Shown here: one piece after another, positions 1 to 4,722 of the stretch
How positions within the stretch are numbered: position 1 is the stretch's first letter
How the letters are laid out: each line of letters starts with the position of its first letter
Origin: Ramlibacter sp.
GTDB lineage: Bacteria; Pseudomonadota; Gammaproteobacteria; Burkholderiales; Burkholderiaceae
NCBI GenBank assembly: GCA_014376915.1
Contig: JACMQP010000213.1
Location: 1 to 6,268 of the forward strand
Length of the DNA stretch: 6,268 bases
Reading direction: 5' to 3'
Program-made: the position numbers and the translations under genes
The notes under the pieces: model-generated
What the model was told of the DNA's origin: nothing
Seen by the model: only the letters and a program-made list of their open reading frames with translations
Database searches by the model: none

Positions 1-1149
1 CTGGGCTTCGTCAGCCTGCTGATGGACGTTTCGTCGGAGATGATCCACAGCCTGCTGCCGGTCTTCATGGTGACTACGCTGGGCATGAGCGCGCTGGCGG
101 TCGGGCTGATCGAGGGCGCGGCGGAGGCCACTGCGCTGATCGTCAAGGTGTTCTCCGGTGTCCTGAGCGATTACTGGGGCCGGCGCAAGCCGCTGGCGGT
201 CTTCGGCTACGGCCTGGGAGCGCTGACCAAGCCCCTGTTCGCGCTGGCCGGCGGCATCGGCCTGCTGGTCACCGCGCGGCTGCTCGATCGCGTTGGCAAG
301 GGCATCCGCGGGGCGCCCCGCGACGCGCTCGTTGCCGATCTGGCGCCGCCGGGCATGCGCGGCGCCGCGTTCGGCCTGCGCCAGTCGCTCGACACGGTCG
401 GTGCATTCATCGGGCCCATGCTGGCGATCGGCCTGATGCTGCTGTGGGCCAACGACATCCGCGCTGTGTTCTGGGTAGCTGTGATCCCCGGCATGCTGGC
501 CGTAGCGCTGCTGATCGCCGGCGTGCGCGAGCCGGCCGCGCCGCAGGGCGAACGGCGGACCAACCCGATCCGGCGCGAGAACCTGCGGCGCCTCGGCCGC
601 GACTACTGGTGGGTGGTGGTGGTGGGCGCGGTCTTCACGCTGGCCCGGTTCAGCGAGGCTTTCCTGGTGCTGCGGGCGCAGCAGGGCGGGCTTGCGCTGG
701 CCTGGACCCCGCTGGTGCTGATCGTCATGAGCGTCGTGTATTCGGTCGGCGCCTATCCGTTCGGCAAGCTCTCCGACAAGGTCAGCCAGACCGCGCTGCT
801 GGCCGGCGGCCTGCTGGCGCTGATCGGCGCCGACCTGTTACTCGCGTGGCGTGGCGACGGCCCGGTGTTGTGGGCGGGCATTGCGCTGTGGGGGCTGCAC
901 ATGGCGATGACGCAGGGGCTGTTGGCGACGCTGGTGGCGCAGACCGCGCCAGCCGACCTGCGCGGCACGGCTTTCGGGTTCTTCAACCTGGTCGGGGGCC
1001 TGGCGCTGCTGGTGGCAAGCGGGCTGGCGGGACTGCTCTGGGACGTGTGGGGACCGGGCACGACCTTCGTGACCGGCGCGGTGCTGGCTGCGGGGGCGCT
1101 GGGCCTGCTGGCCGCGCAGCCCCGGATGCGGGCGCCGGGTCCGGCCTAG
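1..1149 (+). CDS. MFS transporter, 5' end outside the window
   Basis: This is an inner-membrane secondary transporter of the major facilitator superfamily; the substrate cannot be told from sequence. The reading frame is open from base 1 (Leu-Gly-Phe-Val-Ser-Leu-Leu-Met-Asp), and those residues already look like the first transmembrane helix, so the true start is probably only a short way upstream and the Met at base 22 is internal. About 382 residues are visible. They form a succession of hydrophobic helices with the MFS loop 2-3 motif A (GVLSDYWGRRK, visible residues about 53-63), then RVGKGIRGAPRDAL (about 97-110) after helix 4 and GLRQSLDTVGAFIGP in helix 5. A weaker second copy of motif A (FGKLSDK) opens the C-terminal half, as expected for a 12-helix duplicated fold. 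The C-terminus is short and ends in TAG at 1147-1149, overlapping the stop of the converging sirB1-family gene. The family assignment is firm; drug or metal efflux would be guesswork. Confidence 0.9.
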   Translation: MGFVSLLMDVSSEMIHSLLPVFMVTTLGMSALAVGLIEGAAEATALIVKVFSGVLSDYWGRRKPLAVFGYGLGALTKPLFALAGGIGLLVTARLLDRVGKGIRGAPRDALVADLAPPGMRGAAFGLRQSLDTVGAFIGPMLAIGLMLLWANDIRAVFWVAVIPGMLAVALLIAGVREPAAPQGERRTNPIRRENLRRLGRDYWWVVVVGAVFTLARFSEAFLVLRAQQGGLALAWTPLVLIVMSVVYSVGAYPFGKLSDKVSQTALLAGGLLALIGADLLLAWRGDGPVLWAGIALWGLHMAMTQGLLATLVAQTAPADLRGTAFGFFNLVGGLALLVASGLAGLLWDVWGPGTTFVTGAVLAAGALGLLAAQPRMRAPGPA

Positions 1150-1997
1150 CTGCGGGCGCGACGCAGGTCGGCCACGCGGTCGGCGATGGCGTCGATGTCC
1201 AGCGCGTCCTGGGCGTGCACCAGGTAAGTTTCCAGGTCGTCGACGGCCTGCGCCGAATGGCCCTGCTCCGCATGGGCGAGGCCACGGTCGCGGTATTCAG
1301 CCCAGCTGTCCGGCAACAGGATCACCAGCCGGTCCTGCACCGCGATCAGCCGCTGCCAGTCTTCCTGCGAGCGGTGGATCTCCTTCAGGTTGCGCAGCAT
1401 CCGCACGATGATGTCGCGCGGCGGCGCCGCCTGCAGGTACAGGCCCAGCGGCACCTCGAATTCGTCGACCAGCCCGTTGCGCCGCTTGTACGGCTCCAGC
1501 CGCTCCGAAAGCTCCTCGCGCGACAGCGACTGGCCGGTGAAAGGGTCGATCACCACCTGGCCCTTGGGCAGGTTGACCTTCACCATGAAGTGGCCCGGAA
1601 AGCAGACGCCGCGCGCGTGCAGGCCCAGGCCCTGGGCCAGCTCGATCCACAGCACCGCCAGCGAGATCTGGATGCCGCGCCGGGTGCGCAGGACCACGTT
1701 CAGGTAGCTGTTGTCGGGATCGCAGTAGTCGTTGACGTTGCCGCCGAAACTCAGGTCGCGGAAGAAGAACTGGTTGAGCGAACGCAGCCGGTGCAGCGGC
1801 GCCGCGTCGGCCGGCAGGCGCCGCTTCAGCCGCGCCAGCAACTGGTCGACCTCGCCAAGGATCTGCTGCACGTCGAGTTCGGGATATTCGTCCTGCGCCA
1901 GGCTGGCGGCGGCTTCCAGCAGCGGGAAGTGATCGTCGCTCTGCACCAGCGAGCTGAAGTACTCGAGCGGTGTTGGAGCGGACAGGTTCAGCTGCAT
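1146..1997 (-). CDS. SirB1-family protein (transglutaminase-like domain plus TPR)
   Basis: A 283-residue soluble protein of the SirB1 family. The N-terminal part (about residues 10-155) matches the transglutaminase-like SirB1 domain: LNQFFFRDLSFGGNVNDY (74-91), RRGIQISLAVLWIEL (106-120) and FPGHFMVKV (133-141) followed by DPF (151-153). A C-terminal segment (about 212-268) with LIAVQDRL, YRDRGLAHAEQGHSAQAVDD and similar helices looks like one or two tetratricopeptide repeats. There is no signal peptide. His136 and Asp151 sit where a papain/transglutaminase triad would be, but the position of the nucleophilic cysteine appears to be Ser112, so peptidase or transferase activity should not be assumed. 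The start is the ATG at 1997-1995, chosen because the SirB1 homology begins directly after it. There is no clear Shine-Dalgarno sequence. The gene follows murJ by 58 bases on the same strand and also has a promoter-like sequence of its own. The biochemical role of the family is unsettled. Confidence 0.88.
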   Translation of the reverse strand: MQLNLSAPTPLEYFSSLVQSDDHFPLLEAAASLAQDEYPELDVQQILGEVDQLLARLKRRLPADAAPLHRLRSLNQFFFRDLSFGGNVNDYCDPDNSYLNVVLRTRRGIQISLAVLWIELAQGLGLHARGVCFPGHFMVKVNLPKGQVVIDPFTGQSLSREELSERLEPYKRRNGLVDEFEVPLGLYLQAAPPRDIIVRMLRNLKEIHRSQEDWQRLIAVQDRLVILLPDSWAEYRDRGLAHAEQGHSAQAVDDLETYLVHAQDALDIDAIADRVADLRRARS

Positions 1998-2003
1998 GAG
2001 ATC

Positions 2004-2032
2004 TTTTTAATGGAGGCGCCGGAGGCCGTCAA
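2004..2032 (-). promoter_or_regulatory. Candidate sigma-70 promoter of the sirB1-family gene
   Basis: Read on the minus strand, TTGACG (2032-2027) is followed by a 17-base spacer and TAAAAA (2009-2004). The -35 matches the sigma-70 consensus at 5 of 6 positions and the -10 at 4 of 6. It lies in the 58-base gap after murJ. Only six bases (GATCTC) separate the -10 from the ATG, so transcription would start at or next to the A of the start codon. This is prediction from sequence only. Confidence 0.5.
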
Positions 2033-2055
2033 GTTTCGCCCGCGTGAAGCTCGAA

Positions 2056-3621
2056 TCAACGCGTGACAAACTGCCGCAGCTTCAGTCCCGCGGCTGCCAG
2101 CGCGACGAAGTAGATCGCGCCCGCGCCAAGGAGCATCAGCGCCATGAGGCCCACGCGCTGCAAGGCCTGGCCGCGCATGGCGGTCCACGGAAAACTGGCG
2201 GCGCCCCACATCAGGAATACCGCCAGCAGCGCGCTTCCAGCCACCACCTGCAGCGCGAACACGCCCCACCCCGGGAGCGGCTTGTAGCGTCCGCGCCGCA
2301 GCAGCCCCGCCAGCAGCAGCCCCGCGTTGAGCAGCGCTCCCAGTCCGATCGACAACGCCAGCCCGGCGTGCGCCAGGCGCGGCACCAGTGCGACATTCAG
2401 CAACTGCGTCACGACCAGCGCGACGATCGCGATGCGCATCGGCGTCTTCATGTCGTGGCTGGCGTAGTACCCGGCCGCCAGCACCTTGATCGCCACCAAT
2501 CCGAGCAGGCCGCTGCCGTATCCGCCCAGCGCGATCGCCACCTGGGTCACGTCGCTTTCCTTGAAGGCGCCGTAATGAAACAGAGTGGCGACCAGCGGCC
2601 GGGCGAACACCAGCAGCGCCACCGAGCAGGGAATCGCCAGCAGCACCACCAGCCGCAGGCCCCAGTCCAGCATTGCGGAATAACGTTCCGTGTCGCCGCC
2701 GGCGCGCGCTGCCGCCAGCTGCGGCATGAGCACCACGCCCAGCGCCACACCCAGCAGCGCGGTGGGGAACTCCATCAATTTGTCGGCCGAATTGAGCCAG
2801 CTGACGCTGCCGACCGGCAGGTACGAGGCGATCTGGGTGTTGATGACCAGCGAGATCTGCGCCACGCTGACCCCCAGCAGGGCCGGCAGCATCAGCCGCA
2901 GGATGTTGCGCGTGCCGGGGTCGGACCAGGCCTTACGCCTCGCCGCCGCACAGGCGCCGATGCGCGGCCACATACCGATGGCGCGCAACGCCGGCAGCTG
3001 GATCGCCAGTTGCAGCGCGCCCCCGCCCATCACGCCGATGCACAGGGCGTAGATCGGCTCGATGCCGAGCCCGCGCAACCACGGCGCACCCAGTGCGATC
3101 GAGCCGATCATGGCGAGGTTCAGCAGCACCGGCGACGCGGCGGGCACGGCGAACCGCTTCCAGGTGTTCAAGACGCCGCCCGCCAGGGCCACCAGCGACA
3201 TGAAGCCGATGTAGGGAAACACCCAGCGGGTCATGACGATCGCGGCTTCGTAGGCCTGGGGCGTCTTTTTCAATCCGCTGGCCATGGCCCAGACCAGCAG
3301 CGGCGCCCCGACCACGCCGGCGATGCACAGCAAGATCAGGGTCCAGAGCAGCAACGTGGAGACGTGGTCAACCAGTCGCTTGGCGCCGACATCCCCCTCC
3401 TTCGCCCGGGTGGCGGCCAGCGCCGGCACGAAGGCCTGGCTGAACGCGCCCTCCCCCAACACCCGGCGGAACATGTTGGGAATGCGGAAAGCAATGTAGA
3501 ACGCGTCGGTCAGGGAGCTGATCCCGAACACCGAACTCATCAGGACGTCGCGCAGGAGGCCGGTGACTCGGGAAGCCAGGGTCAGCAGCGAAACGGTGGA
3601 GGCGGCTTTGAGCAGGGACAC
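2056..3621 (-). CDS. murJ: Lipid II flippase MurJ (MviN)
   Basis: An integral inner-membrane protein of the MOP/MviN family that flips undecaprenyl-linked lipid II to the periplasmic face for peptidoglycan synthesis. The product is 521 residues, close to the usual 510-525, and hydrophobic throughout with a pattern fitting 14 helices. The N-terminus (SLLKAAS, SRVTGLLRD, LTDAFYIAFRIPN, GEGAFSQAFVP) is diagnostic. Numbered from the GTG, Arg18, Arg24, Asp39 and Arg52 fall exactly on residues known to be essential in E. coli MurJ. The helix equivalent to E. coli TM8 reads SADKLMEF, with Lys281 where E. coli has essential Arg270. I chose the GTG at 3621-3619 because MurJ proteins begin M-(S/N)-LLK. 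The in-frame ATG at 3720 would add 33 unrelated residues and run through the rpsT promoter. There is no good ribosome-binding site. The gene is divergent from rpsT and upstream of the sirB1-family gene. Confidence 0.95.
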   Translation of the reverse strand: MSLLKAASTVSLLTLASRVTGLLRDVLMSSVFGISSLTDAFYIAFRIPNMFRRVLGEGAFSQAFVPALAATRAKEGDVGAKRLVDHVSTLLLWTLILLCIAGVVGAPLLVWAMASGLKKTPQAYEAAIVMTRWVFPYIGFMSLVALAGGVLNTWKRFAVPAASPVLLNLAMIGSIALGAPWLRGLGIEPIYALCIGVMGGGALQLAIQLPALRAIGMWPRIGACAAARRKAWSDPGTRNILRLMLPALLGVSVAQISLVINTQIASYLPVGSVSWLNSADKLMEFPTALLGVALGVVLMPQLAAARAGGDTERYSAMLDWGLRLVVLLAIPCSVALLVFARPLVATLFHYGAFKESDVTQVAIALGGYGSGLLGLVAIKVLAAGYYASHDMKTPMRIAIVALVVTQLLNVALVPRLAHAGLALSIGLGALLNAGLLLAGLLRRGRYKPLPGWGVFALQVVAGSALLAVFLMWGAASFPWTAMRGQALQRVGLMALMLLGAGAIYFVALAAAGLKLRQFVTR

Positions 3622-3628
3622 CGGCCCG

Positions 3629-3634
3629 AGTGTA
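3629..3634 (-). promoter_or_regulatory. Possible -10 element of murJ
   Basis: Minus strand TACACT lies seven bases upstream of the GTG start codon, in the divergent murJ/rpsT region. It matches the -10 consensus at 4 of 6 positions. No convincing -35 hexamer is present at 16-18 bases (the sequence there is GGAATC or its neighbours), so this is a weak call. Confidence 0.25.
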
Positions 3635-3686
3635 GTCCGCAGGCCGGGACAGATTCCCCATGCCGGGCCGGGACGGCGGGATCCCC

Positions 3687-3692
3687 TATAAT
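3687..3692 (+). promoter_or_regulatory. -10 element of the rpsT promoter
   Basis: A perfect TATAAT stands alone in very GC-rich DNA, 45 bases before the rpsT start codon. It predicts a transcript start near 3699 and a leader of about 39 bases. No recognisable -35 hexamer is present at the usual 16-18 base distance, so activity may rely on other contacts. S20 synthesis is feedback-regulated in E. coli, but I see no specific control structure in this short leader. Confidence 0.6.
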
Positions 3693-3737
3693 GGAAGGCT
3701 TTGCTGGCATCATCCTTCAACCCAAGGAACTCACACC

Positions 3738-4046
3738 ATGGCCTCAGCCAAACCCAAGAAAAAGAACCCGCGCCTCGCGTCGGGCCGCAAACGCGTCCGC
3801 CAGGACGTCAAGCTCAACGCAGCCAACAGCTCGCTGCGCTCCAAATACCGCACCGCGGTGAAAAACGTCGAGAAGGCCGTCGCCGCTGGCGACAAGACCA
3901 AGGCGACCGAACTCTTCGCCAAGGCCCAGTCCATCGTGGACAAGGTCGCCGACAAGGAGATCTTCCACAAGAACAAGGCAGCTCGCGACAAGAGCCGCCT
4001 GTCCGCCAAGGTCAAGGCATTGTCCCTGGCCCAGCCCGCCGCCTGA
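3738..4046 (+). CDS. rpsT: Small ribosomal subunit protein S20
   Basis: S20 is a primary 16S rRNA-binding protein that helps assemble the body of the 30S subunit. The product is 102 residues and very rich in Lys, Arg and Ala, consistent with the three-helix bundle of the family. Recognisable parts are the basic N-terminus ([19 protein letters not shown], 5-23), the helix-2 segment [19 protein letters not shown] (30-48) and the hallmark C-terminal [19 protein letters not shown] (77-95). It is longer than the ~87 residues of E. coli S20, mostly through an N-terminal extension that I recall as typical of Comamonadaceae. The ATG at 3738 is supported by AAGGA at 3724-3728, nine bases upstream. The earlier in-frame ATG at 3660 lies before the promoter and is not used. 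The gene is apparently monocistronic and ends in a strong hairpin at 4117-4150. Confidence 0.97.
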   Translation: MASAKPKKKNPRLASGRKRVRQDVKLNAANSSLRSKYRTAVKNVEKAVAAGDKTKATELFAKAQSIVDKVADKEIFHKNKAARDKSRLSAKVKALSLAQPAA

Positions 4047-4116
4047 CGCTTCAGGTCCAGCCCGCAGGTCGAAAAGCCTGCGCCGTTTGATACGGGTGCG
4101 CTGCCAGCAAAGAGAA

Positions 4117-4150
4117 AACGAAAAAGCCGCCTTCGGGCGGCTTTTTCGTT
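4117..4150. terminator. Bidirectional rho-independent terminator (rpsT / DUF3579 gene)
   Basis: A perfect 15-bp inverted repeat (4117-4131 and 4136-4150) encloses a TTCG tetraloop. Its core is GCCGCC-TTCG-GGCGGC, flanked by AAAAA on the left and TTTTT on the right. On the plus strand this gives a GC stem followed by a U-run 71 bases after the rpsT stop. On the minus strand the A-run becomes the U-run, so the same element can stop the DUF3579 transcript, whose stop codon is 36 bases away. UUCG loops are especially stable in RNA. Confidence 0.93.
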
Positions 4151-4186
4151 GGCGTTCCTGCCGGGCGACAGGCCCGGGTAACCGCC

Positions 4187-4504
4187 TCAAGTCTTCGGCG
4201 GATCAGGGATCAGACACGCCTCTGCCAGCTGCAAATCGTTGTCCCGTGCGAAGTGCAGCACGAAGTCCCACGCCATCGGCTCGATGTCGCGCAGTTCGCG
4301 CTTGACCACCACGCACTTGACGCCGTTCACGACCGTAGGAATGCACCAGGGCGAATAGCTCAAGTGGCTGCCGGGGTGGGCGCCACCAGGGCGGAACTGG
4401 CTCATCACGCCCGCCAGCCGCTCGGCCCAGTCGCTGGGCCTGAAGGTCTTCCCATCCCGGGTGATGCCCTGGATGAAGACTTCTTTGGCGTCATTGGAGA
4501 CCAT
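4187..4504 (-). CDS. DUF3579 domain-containing protein
   Basis: A 105-residue cytoplasmic protein that I recognise as the DUF3579 family, known to me from betaproteobacteria; no biochemical function is established. Visible landmarks are FIQGITRDGKTFRPSDWAERL (10-30), AGVMSQFRPGG (31-41), YSPWCIPTVVNGVKCVVV (50-67), EPMAWDFVLHFARDNDL (75-91) and the ending EACLIPDPPKT. It has no signal peptide, membrane helix or obvious metal site; the three cysteines (54, 64, 97) are scattered. I chose the ATG at 4504-4502 because the homologous segment starts just after it. The longer in-frame start at 4651 adds 49 residues of unlike composition running through the intergenic palindrome. The Shine-Dalgarno signal is poor. 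The gene is divergent from argD and convergent with rpsT. Proximity to argD/argF suggests, but does not show, a link to arginine metabolism. Confidence 0.85.
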   Translation of the reverse strand: MVSNDAKEVFIQGITRDGKTFRPSDWAERLAGVMSQFRPGGAHPGSHLSYSPWCIPTVVNGVKCVVVKRELRDIEPMAWDFVLHFARDNDLQLAEACLIPDPPKT

Positions 4505-4564
4505 TCTTGGTGGCGTTTTTCGGCGTTGCGGCTGGCCGGATGGGCATGCTGCAACGCAACAAGA

Positions 4565-4570
4565 ATTGTA
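4565..4570 (-). promoter_or_regulatory. Possible -10 element of the DUF3579 gene
   Basis: Minus strand TACAAT (4570-4565) matches the -10 consensus at 5 of 6 positions and would give a leader of roughly 54 bases before the ATG at 4504. The sequence 17 bases further upstream (GGCGGT) is a poor -35. The 12-bp palindrome at 4571-4582 falls in the spacer directly against this hexamer. Confidence 0.35.
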
Positions 4571-4582
4571 TCTTATATAAGA
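4571..4582. promoter_or_regulatory. Perfect 12-bp palindrome, candidate operator
   Basis: TCTTATATAAGA is identical to its own reverse complement. It is the only strongly AT-rich patch in the divergent region between the DUF3579 gene and argD, and it abuts a minus-strand -10-like TACAAT. The symmetry and position suggest the binding site of a dimeric repressor or activator. It does not resemble the ArgR box (TGAAT-N4-ATTCA). The regulator is unknown. Confidence 0.45.
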
Positions 4583-4630
4583 CTTGAACCGCCCTGGCGG
4601 GCATCGCGCCGCGCATTGCTGTGATGCGAA

Positions 4631-4647
4631 ACCGGCAACCTGCCGGT
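4631..4647. repeat. Short inverted repeat upstream of argD
   Basis: ACCGGCA and TGCCGGT form a perfect 7-bp inverted repeat around a 3-base centre (ACC). It lies 75-92 bases before the argD start, about where the -35 region of the suggested argD promoter would be. It could be an operator or chance in GC-rich DNA. No T-run follows, so it is not a terminator. Confidence 0.3.
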
Positions 4648-4661
4648 CCAAGCTCTGTGCC

Positions 4662-4667
4662 TAAAAT
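4662..4667 (+). promoter_or_regulatory. Possible -10 element of argD-argF
   Basis: TAAAAT matches the -10 consensus at 5 of 6 positions and would give a leader of about 48 bases before the argD ATG at 4723. No good -35 is visible; CTGCCG at 4640-4645 lies 16 bases upstream. The call rests mainly on the AT-rich hexamer in otherwise GC-rich sequence. Confidence 0.35.
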
Positions 4668-4711
4668 CGACCCTCGGCGGCTCACTTCGTTGAACCCCTT
4701 TTTGTTTTGCT

Positions 4712-4716
4712 GGAGA
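4712..4716 (+). promoter_or_regulatory. Ribosome-binding site of argD
   Basis: GGAGA, six bases before the ATG at 4723, fixes that codon as the start over the upstream in-frame ATGs at 4621 and 4624, which have no comparable site. Confidence 0.75.
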
Positions 4717-4722
4717 GTTTCA

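Noticed and set aside
444..2066. A 540-codon open frame on the plus strand crossing from the transporter gene into antisense of the sirB1-family gene
   Set aside because: It lies out of frame with the transporter and antisense to sirB1, has Arg/Gly/Ala-rich composition with no recognisable domain, and both underlying genes are clearly real.
3622..3720. An N-terminal extension of murJ from the ATG at 3720
   Set aside because: The 33 extra residues do not resemble MurJ and would cross the rpsT -10 element. The GTG at 3621 gives exact agreement with E. coli MurJ residue numbering.
2044..3861. A 605-codon open frame on the plus strand, antisense to murJ and running into rpsT
   Set aside because: Its protein is dominated by Gln, Arg, His and Asp-rich low-complexity sequence, the usual shadow of a high-GC membrane protein gene on the opposite strand. 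The murJ frame has full family homology.
4041..4082. Two small hairpins just after rpsT (CCTGA/TCAGG and CGCAGG/CCTGCG)
   Set aside because: Stems of five and six base pairs with no U-run. They are likely chance in GC-rich sequence, and the real terminator is at 4117-4150.
4253..4624. A 123-codon plus-strand frame opposite the DUF3579 gene
   Set aside because: Antisense to a recognisable family and without any domain of its own; the terminator and palindrome fit the DUF3579 gene instead.
4505..4651. An N-terminal extension of the DUF3579 protein
   Set aside because: The extra 49 residues are Cys/Arg/Pro-rich, pass through the palindrome and promoter-like hexamer, and are unlike the family N-terminus.
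4505..4722. An ArgR operator or arginine-responsive attenuator before argD
   Set aside because: I looked for TGAAT-N4-ATTCA-like boxes and for a leader peptide rich in Arg codons and found neither.
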